DNA of 33,967 nt from an uncultured Polycyclovorans sp. (GTDB lineage: Bacteria > Pseudomonadota > Gammaproteobacteria > Nevskiales > Nevskiaceae). Below, piece after piece: positions 17,427 through 26,037 of the stretch (within the stretch, counting starts at the first letter, position 1; each line of letters opens with the position of its first letter). The stretch is taken from assembly GCA_936928855.1 (NCBI GenBank), contig CAKZHZ010000096.1:1-33967 (forward strand), given 5' to 3'. A program made the position numbers and the translations under genes. The notes under the pieces are model-generated. The model saw only the letters and a program-made list of their open reading frames with translations. It was not told the origin of the DNA and made no database searches.

Positions 17427-17903
17427 ATGGCCGAAGATGTCCGTTTCTTTTCCCGTCTCACCATCGAGCAGGTGGAGGAAGGCCATGAACTCGCGCCCAA
17501 ATTCGACGAACACGGGCTGATCCCCTGTATCACCACGGCCTACGGCACCGGCGAGGTGCTGATGCTGGGCTACATGAACGTCGAGGCGCTGAAGCGGACC
17601 ATCCTTACCGGCGAGGCGCACTACTGGTCACGCAGCCGCCAGGTGCTCTGGCACAAGGGCGCAACCAGCGGCCTGGTGCAGAAGGTCGAGGAACTGCGCA
17701 TCGACGATGATCAGGACGCGATCTGGCTGCGGGTTTCGGTCAACGGCGACGCCTCCTGTCACGTCGGCTATCGCTCCTGCTTCTACCGCTCCGTGCCCAC
17801 AGGCGCCGGCCCGGAAGTGCGCGAACTGAAGTACGAGGAAGACGAGAAGGCCTTCGATCCCAAGGCGGTTTACGGCGACGCGCCCAATCCCACCATTCTC
17901 TGA
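17427..17903 (+). CDS. hisI: Phosphoribosyl-AMP cyclohydrolase, altered zinc site
   Basis: The 158-residue protein is a stand-alone HisI, which opens the purine ring of phosphoribosyl-AMP in histidine synthesis. Family blocks are EVLMLGYMNVEAL, HYWSRSRQVLWHKGATSG and SCHVGYRSCFYRS. Standard HisI has DCDxD, whose Cys joins two later cysteines to bind zinc. Here the segment is DDDQD (residues 93-97), so Asp94 replaces that Cys, while C111 and C118 remain. A C-terminal extension (KAFDPKAVYGDAPNPTIL) follows the core. No other his gene is near. Its place next to the Zur-like gene suggests a HisI paralogue for zinc shortage. The ATG at 17427 is chosen because the longer frame would overlap zur. 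Confidence 0.88.
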   Translation: MAEDVRFFSRLTIEQVEEGHELAPKFDEHGLIPCITTAYGTGEVLMLGYMNVEALKRTILTGEAHYWSRSRQVLWHKGATSGLVQKVEELRIDDDQDAIWLRVSVNGDASCHVGYRSCFYRSVPTGAGPEVRELKYEEDEKAFDPKAVYGDAPNPTIL

Positions 17904-17908
17904 GACCC

Positions 17909-20185
17909 TCAGGGAATTGCGGGCGCCGTCCAGCGGCGACGATCGTGAAGGCGCCAGCGGGTGACGACCGGCTGCCCCGCCGCCCAACGAAGCAGCAGTG
18001 CCCCATCGTCACCACTGACAAAGGTGCGCGCCCCGGAGGCCCGCCACCGGGCCTCCACTTCGGGGTGCGGATGGCCGAAGTGGTGACGCCATCCCGCAGA
18101 AAACAGGACAACCTCGGGTTGCACCGCAGCCACCCAGGCCGCCGTCGACGAGGTCCGGCTGCCATGGTGCGGCGCCACCAGCACCGAGGCCTGCAGCACC
18201 TCAGGGGCACTTCGGGCCAGCAGCCGACGCTCGGCCGCCGCCTCAATGTCGCCTGCCAGCAACAGGACGCCGTCCTCGCCTTCGACCCGCAGCACGCAGG
18301 ACGCGTTGTTGTGGGATCGCAGCGGCGCATCCCGCTCGGGATGCAGCACGGTGAATCGCACCCCGTCCCAGGTCCACTGCTGCCCGGACCGACAGGGCTG
18401 GTCTGCGATGACGCCGGAGTGCCGATGGACCGGCAGCGCCTGTCGCAGGGCCGCCACCCCACCCGCGTGATCAAGGTCGCCGTGAGACAGCATCAGGTGG
18501 TCGACGGCGCGCACCCCCTGCTGGCGCAGGTACGGCACCACCACCATGGCGCCGGCATCAAAACCATCCGGCCAGGCTGGTCCGGCGTCGTACACCAGGG
18601 TATGCCCGCGGGTTCGCACCACCGCGGCAAGGCCCTGCCCGACATCCAGCAAGGCCAGACTGAATCCCCGTGAGGGCGCGGTGTCGGTCGGCCACAGCAT
18701 CGGCAGCAGGCAGATGAGCCCCAACGGACGCAACGGCAGCCCCCGCGGCGCCACCAGCAGCCCGACTCCCAGCATTGCCAGGGCGGCCGCAAGCGGAGAC
18801 GGCACCCATGGCCACCAGGCGCCCGGAACCCCTTCAGCCAACAGGCTCAGGCCATTCCAGAGTCCCGCCAGCCCCGCGGCCACCCCCTGCAACAGCGGCA
18901 GGCCGGCAGCGGGCCACACACTCATCATCAGCACTGCCAGCAGCACGAAGGGTGTCAGCAGCGTGAATGCCGGAACCGCGAGCAGATTGGCCATCGGCGC
19001 GAGCACGGTCGCGCCCCCGAAAAATCCAACCGTCATCGGTATCAGCAGCAACCCCAGGCCCAGCTGCAAGCCGACAAAGACCTGCCAGGCCGGCGGGCGC
19101 CGCAGCCGCCCCACCGTCAACCACAGAATTCCGGCCACCGCGCCAAAGGACAGCCACAATCCGGGCCTCAGCATCACCACCGGATCGAGCAACAGGACAC
19201 CGCTCCAGACGCAGGCCAAGGCCCTGAAAGGGTGGCGCCAACGGCCACGCCACGCCAGCAGCAGCGCCAGCCAGACCATCAGCAACGCACGCAGCACCGG
19301 TGTTTCCAGCCCGGCGAGCAGAGCGTAGCCGCTGGCGAGCACCGCCGCGCCGAACCCGGCGACATACGGCGTTGGCCAGCGCAGCGCGACAGCTGGCCAG
19401 AGGGGCCAGATCAACCGGATCAGGCCGTAGCCCAGCGCCGCCACCAGCGACAGGTGCAAGCCGGAGATCACCAGCAGATGGGTGGTTCCGGTAGCGCGGG
19501 CAACCGCCCAGTCATCGTCCCGCAGGCCGCGCCCGTCGCCCAGGCCCAGCGCGGCCACCAGTGGCAGGGCGGGATGACCCTGCAGCGCCTGCGCCACCGG
19601 TGCCAGCAGGCGTGCGCGCCACTGGTGCACGCGGACCATCGGCGACGGTGCCAGCGGCTGCGCGCAGGACTGCGCCGAGCGCACACTCGCCACCGCGCCA
19701 ATGCCCTCCCTGAACAACCAACCTTCGTAGTCGAAGCCACCAGGGTTCCGCGAACCGCGTGGACTGCGCAGCCGCAGCACCCAACGTCGACATTCGCCCA
19801 CTGCCACGGTCTCGGATGTGCGGTACCAGCTCGCCCGGATACGTTCCGGCACACCGGCAGCGCGTGCCTCGGCGTCCGGCGTCAGCATAAAACGCCAGGT
19901 TGCCGTGCCTTCCCCGGTCCGTTGATGCTGCGGCAGGTCCGCCACCACCGCTCGCACCTCGACATCCTCGCCGTGGCGCGCGACCGGCCAGCGATCCGCC
20001 AGCCGTTGCTGCACCGCCCATTCGGTCCACCCGGCGCCGGCCAGCAGCAACAACAGCGGCCAGCGCACCCGACGCCAGAGCGCCATCGACAGCAAGGCCG
20101 CCGCCAGCCAGAGCGGCAAAGGGTCCGGCCACACCAGAACGGCGCCGCAGCCCAGCGAAAAGGCAGCGACGCGCAGGAAGAACAC
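17909..20185 (-). CDS. comEC: ComEC/Rec2 DNA-uptake channel
   Basis: The 758-residue protein belongs to the ComEC/Rec2 family, which passes single-stranded DNA across the inner membrane during natural transformation. An N-terminal hydrophobic region precedes a soluble OB-like domain (RAVVADLPQHQRTGEGTATW). The competence membrane domain follows, with LPLVAALGLGDGRGL and ATGTTHLLVISGLHLSLVAALG. A C-terminal metallo-beta-lactamase-like domain from about residue 505 has LLDVGQGLAAVV, SHGDLDHAGG with the HxDxDH motif, and LVAPHHGSRTSS. The start is GTG, only 9 bp beyond the fold-back element, so its ribosome-binding and promoter region must lie in or be displaced by that element. Natural competence is possible but not shown. 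Confidence 0.93.
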   Translation of the reverse strand: MFFLRVAAFSLGCGAVLVWPDPLPLWLAAALLSMALWRRVRWPLLLLLAGAGWTEWAVQQRLADRWPVARHGEDVEVRAVVADLPQHQRTGEGTATWRFMLTPDAEARAAGVPERIRASWYRTSETVAVGECRRWVLRLRSPRGSRNPGGFDYEGWLFREGIGAVASVRSAQSCAQPLAPSPMVRVHQWRARLLAPVAQALQGHPALPLVAALGLGDGRGLRDDDWAVARATGTTHLLVISGLHLSLVAALGYGLIRLIWPLWPAVALRWPTPYVAGFGAAVLASGYALLAGLETPVLRALLMVWLALLLAWRGRWRHPFRALACVWSGVLLLDPVVMLRPGLWLSFGAVAGILWLTVGRLRRPPAWQVFVGLQLGLGLLLIPMTVGFFGGATVLAPMANLLAVPAFTLLTPFVLLAVLMMSVWPAAGLPLLQGVAAGLAGLWNGLSLLAEGVPGAWWPWVPSPLAAALAMLGVGLLVAPRGLPLRPLGLICLLPMLWPTDTAPSRGFSLALLDVGQGLAAVVRTRGHTLVYDAGPAWPDGFDAGAMVVVPYLRQQGVRAVDHLMLSHGDLDHAGGVAALRQALPVHRHSGVIADQPCRSGQQWTWDGVRFTVLHPERDAPLRSHNNASCVLRVEGEDGVLLLAGDIEAAAERRLLARSAPEVLQASVLVAPHHGSRTSSTAAWVAAVQPEVVLFSAGWRHHFGHPHPEVEARWRASGARTFVSGDDGALLLRWAAGQPVVTRWRLHDRRRWTAPAIP

Positions 20186-20194
20186 AGGCGATGG

Positions 20195-20363
20195 CTAGTC
20201 CACTGAACCGGTGACTTCGCGCCCGGATGGCCGCGCCAATCGGGATGCGATGCGAGAAGCAAAGCGCAGCAATAGTGGTTCTATTGCGAGCATTTGCGAC
20301 GAAGCAGCGCGCCCGAGTGGCATGGTCAGGCGGGGGTGGAATGTCATGGGTTCAGTGGACTAG
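20195..20363. mobile_element. Fold-back MITE-like element between lolD and comEC
   Basis: The ends are a perfect 15-bp inverted repeat: CTAGTCCACTGAACC at 20195-20209 and its complement at 20349-20363. The two inner arms (about 82 bp each) are also imperfectly complementary around a TGGTT centre near 20275, so the whole 169 bp can fold into one long hairpin. It has no coding capacity. CTAG at both ends could be a 4-bp target duplication as made by IS5-type elements, or TA as made by IS630/Tc1 types. The right-end CTAG supplies the lolD stop codon TAG. Confidence 0.7.
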
Positions 20364-21052
20364 AGCTGGGTCGGCGCCAACTGTCCGGCATCCAGCCGGA
20401 GGACGCGTTCCATGCGTGCGGCCAGCCGCAGGTCGTGGGTGACCACGACCAGGGCGGTTCCCAGCTCGGCATTGAGCGCGAGCATCTGATCAAACACCGC
20501 TTCGGCCGTGCGGCTGTCGAGGTTGCCGGTGGGCTCGTCGGCGAGCACGCAGTCGGGGCGCGTGACCAGCGCGCGCGCCACCGCGGCCCGCTGTCGCTCG
20601 CCACCCGACAGCTCCCCCGGCTTGTGCCGCAGGCGCTCGCCCAGGCCAACCCGCGACAGCAACTCCGCAGCGGCGGCCTCGGCCTCGGCCACCGGACGAC
20701 GCCGGATCAGCAGGGGCAGCGCCACATTTTCCAGCGCGGTGAATTCCGGCAGCAGGTGGTGAAACTGATAGACAAACCCCAACCGCCGGTTCCGCAATGC
20801 GCCGCGCTGCGCATCGCTGAGCCTGTGCATGGCCTCGCCCGCAACCTGCACCTCGCCCTGACTGAGCGTGTCCAGGCCCCCGAGGCAGTGCAGCAGGGTG
20901 GACTTGCCGGCACCGCTGGCACCGACGATGGCGATGCGCTCCCCCCGGCGGATGGTGAGATCCACCCCGTCCAGCACCTTCAGATTGAGGCGGCCGTCAT
21001 CGAAGACCTTGGTCAGCCCGCGGGCATCGAGAATGATGTCGTCCATGGGCAT
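20360..21052 (-). CDS. lolD: Lipoprotein-releasing ABC transporter ATPase LolD
   Basis: The 230-residue ATPase drives extraction of outer-membrane lipoproteins from the inner membrane with a LolC/E-type permease. Walker A is GASGAGKST, the signature LSGGERQR, Walker B VLADEPTGNLDS, and VVVTHDLRLA follows. The ATG at 21052 overlaps the lolC stop by one base (TGATG), which implies translational coupling; an ATG at 21046 is also possible. The stop codon TAG (20362-20360) lies in the terminal inverted repeat of the adjacent fold-back element, so the last residues may differ from an ancestral C-terminus. Confidence 0.95.
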   Translation of the reverse strand: MPMDDIILDARGLTKVFDDGRLNLKVLDGVDLTIRRGERIAIVGASGAGKSTLLHCLGGLDTLSQGEVQVAGEAMHRLSDAQRGALRNRRLGFVYQFHHLLPEFTALENVALPLLIRRRPVAEAEAAAAELLSRVGLGERLRHKPGELSGGERQRAAVARALVTRPDCVLADEPTGNLDSRTAEAVFDQMLALNAELGTALVVVTHDLRLAARMERVLRLDAGQLAPTQL

Positions 21053-22299
21053 CACTCGTAGCGCAGCGCTTCGGCCGGCTGCACACGCGACGCCCGCCAC
21101 GCGGGATACAGCGTGGACAGCAGCCCCAGGCTCAGCGACAGCAGGGCAATCCGCACCACATCCGACTGCTTGAGCTCCGATGGCAGATCGGAGATGTAAT
21201 AGACATCCGGTGACAGCACGGGCTGCCCCATCAACATCTCCAGGAACGGCACGATGCGTTCGACGTTGAGCGCCAGGGTGACGCCGCCGGCAACGCCCAG
21301 CAGGGTGCCGAAGATCCCGATCAACGCGCCCTGCACCATGAATATGCCCATCACCGAGCGCGGACTGGCCCCCAATGTTCGCAAGATGGCGATATCCGCC
21401 TGCTTGTCCTGCACCACCATCACCAGGGTGCTGACGATATTGAATGCCGCCACCCCGACGATCAGCGACAGGATGATGAACATCACCATCTTTTCGGTGG
21501 CCACAGCGCGGAAGAAGTTTGCATGCTGGCGGGTCCAGTCACTCACGTAGTAGACACCGGGCAGTTCACCGGCCAGCTCCCGGGAAACACGCGGCGCCTG
21601 GAACAGATCGTCCAGCTTGAGCCGCACCCCGGTGACGCGCTGGTCCATGCGCAGCAGGGCCTGCGCATCCGCGAGGTGAATGAACACCATGCCGCGATCG
21701 AACTCGTACATGCCCACACGGAAGATGCCGCCCACCGTGAACCGGCGAAAACGTGGCAACAGGCCGGCCGGCGTCACAGACGCCTGCGGAATCATCAGGT
21801 CCAGGGTGTCGCCCACACCAATCCCCAGCGCCTGCGCCAGCTCGCGCCCGATCAGCATCTGGTAACTGCCGGGCTGCAACGCGGTAAAGGCGCCCTCCTC
21901 CAGCTTGTCGGCAATGTCGGAAACCTGCGGCTCGCGTTCCGGCAACACGCCGCGCAGCAAGGTACCGGACAGCTCGTTGCCGACACGCAGCATGCCCTCG
22001 CCTTCAATGTAGGGTGCGACCCCGGCGACTTCCGGGTGGGTCTCGGCGCGTTCCGCGGCGTCCGGCCAGTCGTTGAGCTGGCCGTCCACCGCCGAAATGG
22101 TGGCGTGCGAGGCCATGCCCAGGATGCGAACCCGCAACTCGCGTTCGAACCCGTTCATCACCGACAGCACCGTGATCAGCGCCGTCACGCCGATGGCAAT
22201 CCCCAGCATTGAGGCCGCGGAGATGAACGAAATGAAGTGATTGCGCCGCTTGGCCCGGGTGTAGCGAAGCCCGGCAAACAGCTCGTAGGGATTACGCAT
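21052..22299 (-). CDS. lolC: Lipoprotein-releasing system permease, LolC/LolE/LolF family
   Basis: The 415-residue protein has the FtsX-type layout. There is one membrane helix near the N-terminus (FISAASMLGIAIGVTALITVLSVMNGFEREL), a large periplasmic domain, and three helices in the last third (MFIILSLIVGVAAFNIVSTL, MVQGALIGIFGTLLGVAGG, IALLSLSLGLLSTLYPAW). MRNPYELFAGLRYTRAK matches LolC starts, so I chose 22299 over the in-frame ATG at 22308 and the longer frame. Only one permease gene precedes lolD. A second copy may lie elsewhere, or this may be a LolF-type protein working as a homodimer. Confidence 0.92.
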   Translation of the reverse strand: MRNPYELFAGLRYTRAKRRNHFISFISAASMLGIAIGVTALITVLSVMNGFERELRVRILGMASHATISAVDGQLNDWPDAAERAETHPEVAGVAPYIEGEGMLRVGNELSGTLLRGVLPEREPQVSDIADKLEEGAFTALQPGSYQMLIGRELAQALGIGVGDTLDLMIPQASVTPAGLLPRFRRFTVGGIFRVGMYEFDRGMVFIHLADAQALLRMDQRVTGVRLKLDDLFQAPRVSRELAGELPGVYYVSDWTRQHANFFRAVATEKMVMFIILSLIVGVAAFNIVSTLVMVVQDKQADIAILRTLGASPRSVMGIFMVQGALIGIFGTLLGVAGGVTLALNVERIVPFLEMLMGQPVLSPDVYYISDLPSELKQSDVVRIALLSLSLGLLSTLYPAWRASRVQPAEALRYE

Positions 22300-22373
22300 G
22301 GCGGGCATTAGACCACACCGCCGGGCCGCACAGTTCCGGGGAACCCGCAAGCGAACGCACGGTCTGCACCGGT

Positions 22374-24065
22374 ATGATGAATGCCATGTTGACCCGCGCA
22401 CCCTTGCCCTTCCTGCTGCTGTGCCTGACGGGCGCATTGCATGCGTCGGAAACACCCGATCAGCGGGTTGCCACCCCGGTAAGCGGCTTGGTGCTGCCCG
22501 AAGTCCCGCCCTCCGTCACGACGACGCCGGCGCCCCACCCCTCCACGGAGCCGTCCGGGCTTCCGGTCGCCCCGCCCGAGTTGCCCGGACCGACGCCGAC
22601 ACCCTCGGCAAGTCCCACGCCGTTGCCCGAACCGATCCCCGTCGCCGCTCACGACGCTTCGCCATCGCCCAGCCCCTCTCCTTCCGTCTCGCCGCTGCCG
22701 ACACCGCAGCCGACCGAAGCCGCGGCAACGGAAACGGGCGAGGCGAGTGCAACGGGACCGACCGACCACGACGCCAGCGCGGCGTTGGACACCTCGCCAA
22801 CCGACCCTGTACTGGACGCGGCGGTGCCGGCTGGGGACGACACACCCGAGCCCACGCCACCCCCGGTTGGTCCGTTCGCGCTACTGGACAGTGAGGTGCC
22901 ACCGGGCAGTCGTCGACGCCTCTCGTGGTACGCCAGCGACTCCTTCACCGGACTGGCGGAACCCACACCGGTCCTGGTCGCGCACGGTCAACGCGCAGGA
23001 CCGGTGCTGTGCCTGACGGCCGCAATACACGGCGACGAGGTCAACGGCATCGAGATGGTCCGCAGGGTGCTCTATGGCATTGAGCCCGAGGAGCTGGCCG
23101 GGACGGTGATCGGCGTGCCCATCGTCAATCTTCAGGGCTACCGCCAGGGATCGCGTTATCTGCCGGACCGCCGCGATCTCAATCGTCATTTTCCGGGGCA
23201 CCCGCGTGGCAGCGCCGCGGCCCGCATTGCCTACTCCCTGTTCAATGACATCGTGCGACGGTGCGATGCGCTGGTCGACCTGCACACCGGCTCGTTCCAC
23301 CGCACCAACCTGCCCCAGGTCCGGGGTGATCTGGGCATCGAGTCCGTGGTCCACCTGACCAAGGGTTTCGGGGCCACCGCGGTTCTCAACAGCGAAGGTC
23401 CCGTGGGCTCGCTGCGCCGGGCCGCCACGGACATCGGGATTCCGGCCATCACCCTGGAAGCGGGTGAACCGATGCGGTTCCAGAGCGAGGAGGTCGATCA
23501 CGGCGTTCGCGCCCTGCGCAGCGTGCTCAATCACATGCAGATGGTGCCCCGCTTCCGCCTGTGGGGCGAGCCCCAGCCGATCTACTATGAATCGGTCTGG
23601 CTACGCGTCAACGACGGCGGCATTCTTACCAGCGTGGTACCGCTGGGGGCCCGGGTGAGCAAGGGTCAGCTGCTCGGCGAGGTGACCGACCCCATCACCA
23701 ACCGCCGCTCGGAAATCCGTGCGGCATTCCCGGGACGCGTGCTCGGCATGGCGCTCAATCAGTCGGTCATCCCGGGGTTCGCCGCCTACCATGTAGGGGT
23801 GGAGCGCAGCGAAGAGGAGCTCGCCCAGCCCGAGGCGCCTGAAGCCCCCGCCGACCACGACACCCCTCCGCGCGAAGACCCGGCGGGCGATGGCGACGAC
23901 CTGAGCCCCGACGCCCCGGAGCGCGACCCTGAGGCCCCCGTCGACATGCCGGATCCCAACCGGGATGCACCGGAGCCCCCACCACCTCCGGAGCCTGCAC
24001 CACCGATGCTGGAAACCGACCCCGCTGCCGGCAATCTCGGTGTTGAGGAAGAACGCCCCGAGTGA
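22374..24065 (+). CDS. Exported M14/AstE-type zinc deacylase with Pro-rich arms
   Basis: The 563-residue protein starts with a signal peptide (LPFLLLCLTGALHA). About 140 residues rich in Pro, Thr and Ser follow (residues 40-170), then a succinylglutamate desuccinylase/aspartoacylase-type domain. Zinc ligands are H219 and E222 (HGDEVNGIE) and H304 (VDLHTGSF), RDLNRHFPG matches the substrate-binding segment, and ITLEAGEP supplies the likely catalytic Glu. The last 80 residues are acidic and Pro-rich. Such domains hydrolyse N-acyl amino acids or trim peptides; an envelope substrate is inferred from the signal. The start may be 22374 or 22386, as TATGAT at 22373-22378 could be a -10 for the later ATG. 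Confidence 0.85.
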   Translation: MMNAMLTRAPLPFLLLCLTGALHASETPDQRVATPVSGLVLPEVPPSVTTTPAPHPSTEPSGLPVAPPELPGPTPTPSASPTPLPEPIPVAAHDASPSPSPSPSVSPLPTPQPTEAAATETGEASATGPTDHDASAALDTSPTDPVLDAAVPAGDDTPEPTPPPVGPFALLDSEVPPGSRRRLSWYASDSFTGLAEPTPVLVAHGQRAGPVLCLTAAIHGDEVNGIEMVRRVLYGIEPEELAGTVIGVPIVNLQGYRQGSRYLPDRRDLNRHFPGHPRGSAAARIAYSLFNDIVRRCDALVDLHTGSFHRTNLPQVRGDLGIESVVHLTKGFGATAVLNSEGPVGSLRRAATDIGIPAITLEAGEPMRFQSEEVDHGVRALRSVLNHMQMVPRFRLWGEPQPIYYESVWLRVNDGGILTSVVPLGARVSKGQLLGEVTDPITNRRSEIRAAFPGRVLGMALNQSVIPGFAAYHVGVERSEEELAQPEAPEAPADHDTPPREDPAGDGDDLSPDAPERDPEAPVDMPDPNRDAPEPPPPPEPAPPMLETDPAAGNLGVEEERPE

Positions 24066-24074
24066 GGGCGCCGG

Positions 24075-24080
24075 TATACT
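24075..24080 (+). promoter_or_regulatory. Candidate -10 of thrS
   Basis: TATACT fits the -10 consensus at five of six bases and lies 46 bp before the thrS ATG, in the 61-bp gap after the preceding gene. No good -35 is visible at the right distance. Confidence 0.3.
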
Positions 24081-24126
24081 GTGCGTTTTCCGCGGTCGGC
24101 AGCGCCCGCTTCACGCAAAACGGCTC

Positions 24127-26037
24127 ATGAGCATCCAGATCACCTTCCCGGACGGCAATGTCAAATCCTTTGACGCGCCGGTGACGGGCCTCGATATCGC
24201 CCAGGGCATCTCGCCCGGGCTCGCCAAGAAGGCGGTTGTCGTCAACGTCAACGGCGAACTGTGGGACCTGACCCGGCCGATCGACGGGGATGCAAAGATC
24301 AGCATCATCACCCGCAACCAGCCGGAGGCCGCCGAGGTCATCCGCCATGATGCGGCACATGTCATGGCACAGGCGGTGCAGGAGCTCTATCCGGGCACCC
24401 AGATCACCTTCGGCCCGGCCACCGAGTACGGCTTCTATTACGACTTCGCACGCGCCGAGCCTTTCACCGAGGAGGATCTCGCGAAGATCGAGCAGCGCAT
24501 GCGCGATATCGTCAAGCGCGACCTGCCCATCGTGCGCGAGGTCTGGCCGCGCGAGAAGGTGGTGTCCTTCTTCCGCGACAGTGGCGAATCCTTCAAGGCT
24601 GAGTGGGTCACAGAAGGCATTGCCGCCGACGAGGAAATCAGCATCTACAAGCAGGGCGATACCTGGCTGGACATGTGCCTGGGGCCGCACCTGCCCTCCA
24701 CCGGCCGCCTGGGCACCGCCTTCAAGCTGACCAAGGTGTCGGGCGCCTATTGGCGAGGGGATCGCAACAATGCGCAGCTGCAGCGCATCTACGGCCTGGC
24801 CTTCGCCAGCGACGATGAGTTGAAGGCCCACCTGCGCATGCTGGAAGAGGCCGAGAAGCGCGACCATCGCAAGCTGGGCCGCCAGCTGGACCTGTTCCAC
24901 CTGCAGGAAGAGGCGCCCGGCTCGGTATTCTGGCACCCCAAGGGCTGGACGCTGTTCCAGAGCCTGATCGGCTTCATGCGCGAGCGTCAGCAGGCGGCGG
25001 GGTATCAGGAGATCAACACCCCGGACATGATGGACAAGGCGTTCTGGGAGACTTCCGGCCACTGGCAGAACTACGGCGAGAACATGTTCGCCACTGAGCG
25101 CGACGAGGACCGCACGCTCTGCCTCAAGCCGATGAACTGCCCCGGCCACGTGCAGGTATTCAACCAGGGTATCCGCTCCTACCGTGATCTTCCGCTGCGA
25201 CTGGCGGAGTTCGGCAAGGTGCATCGCTTCGAACCCTCCGGCGCCCTCCACGGGCTGCTGCGCGTGCGCAGCTTCACCCAGGACGACGCCCATGTGTTCT
25301 GTGCGCCCGACCAGCTGCAGGCCGAATCGATCGAGGTCTGCCGGCTGATTCTCGACATCTACACGCAGTTCGGGTTTACCGACGTTCGCATCAAACTGTC
25401 GACGCGCCCGGAAAAGCGCATCGGCTCGGACGATCTCTGGGATCGTGCCGAGAAGGCGCTGGCCGACGCCCTGACCTCCATGGGTATCGACTACACCCTG
25501 TTCCCGGGAGAAGGGGCGTTCTATGGCCCGAAGCTGGAGTTCGTGCTGCGCGATGCCATCGGCCGCGACTGGCAGTGCGGCACCCTGCAGGTGGACTTCA
25601 ACCTGCCGGGCCGGCTCGATGCCAGCTATATCGGTGAAGATGGCAACCGCCACACACCGGTGATGCTGCACCGCGCCATCTTCGGCTCGCTGGAACGCTT
25701 CACCGGCATCCTCATCGAACATCATGCCGGCGCCCTGCCGTTCTGGCTGAGCCCGGTGCAAGCCGTGGTCGCACCGATCGTGTCCGATGCCGATGCCTAT
25801 GCCTGCGAAGTCAGCGCCACCCTGACGGCGGCCGGCGTTCGCGCCGGCCACGACCTAAGCAACGAGAAAATCAACAAGAAGATCCGTGAACTGGCAATGC
25901 AGCGGATTCCGGTGATCGTGGTGGTGGGTCGCAAGGAGGCGGAGGAACGCACGGTCACCTTGCGCTTCCGCGGCGAAGAGCGACAGGAAACGCTGCCGCT
26001 CGCCGATGCCATCGAACGCCTCAGGGCACTCCGCTGA
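24127..26037 (+). CDS. thrS: Threonyl-tRNA synthetase
   Basis: The 636-residue class II synthetase charges tRNA-Thr. The N-terminal TGS domain starts at MSIQITFPDGNVKSF and the editing domain follows with HDAAHVMAQAVQELYP. The catalytic core has KPMNCPGHVQVF, HGLLRVRSFTQDDAHVF and VMLHRAIFGSLERF, which keep the zinc ligands Cys, His and His. The anticodon domain ends with IPVIVVVGRKEAEERTVTLR. The ATG at 24127 gives the usual length and TGS start. In many gammaproteobacteria infC, rpmI and rplT follow; here an M23 peptidase gene overlaps the stop codon instead. Confidence 0.97.
   Translation: MSIQITFPDGNVKSFDAPVTGLDIAQGISPGLAKKAVVVNVNGELWDLTRPIDGDAKISIITRNQPEAAEVIRHDAAHVMAQAVQELYPGTQITFGPATEYGFYYDFARAEPFTEEDLAKIEQRMRDIVKRDLPIVREVWPREKVVSFFRDSGESFKAEWVTEGIAADEEISIYKQGDTWLDMCLGPHLPSTGRLGTAFKLTKVSGAYWRGDRNNAQLQRIYGLAFASDDELKAHLRMLEEAEKRDHRKLGRQLDLFHLQEEAPGSVFWHPKGWTLFQSLIGFMRERQQAAGYQEINTPDMMDKAFWETSGHWQNYGENMFATERDEDRTLCLKPMNCPGHVQVFNQGIRSYRDLPLRLAEFGKVHRFEPSGALHGLLRVRSFTQDDAHVFCAPDQLQAESIEVCRLILDIYTQFGFTDVRIKLSTRPEKRIGSDDLWDRAEKALADALTSMGIDYTLFPGEGAFYGPKLEFVLRDAIGRDWQCGTLQVDFNLPGRLDASYIGEDGNRHTPVMLHRAIFGSLERFTGILIEHHAGALPFWLSPVQAVVAPIVSDADAYACEVSATLTAAGVRAGHDLSNEKINKKIRELAMQRIPVIVVVGRKEAEERTVTLRFRGEERQETLPLADAIERLRALR

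Noticed and set aside
23767..25851. 694-residue open frame on the minus strand across the deacylase gene's 3' end and thrS
   Set aside because: It is antisense to thrS, whose motifs are complete. High GC leaves long antisense frames free of stops, and the translation has no recognisable domain.
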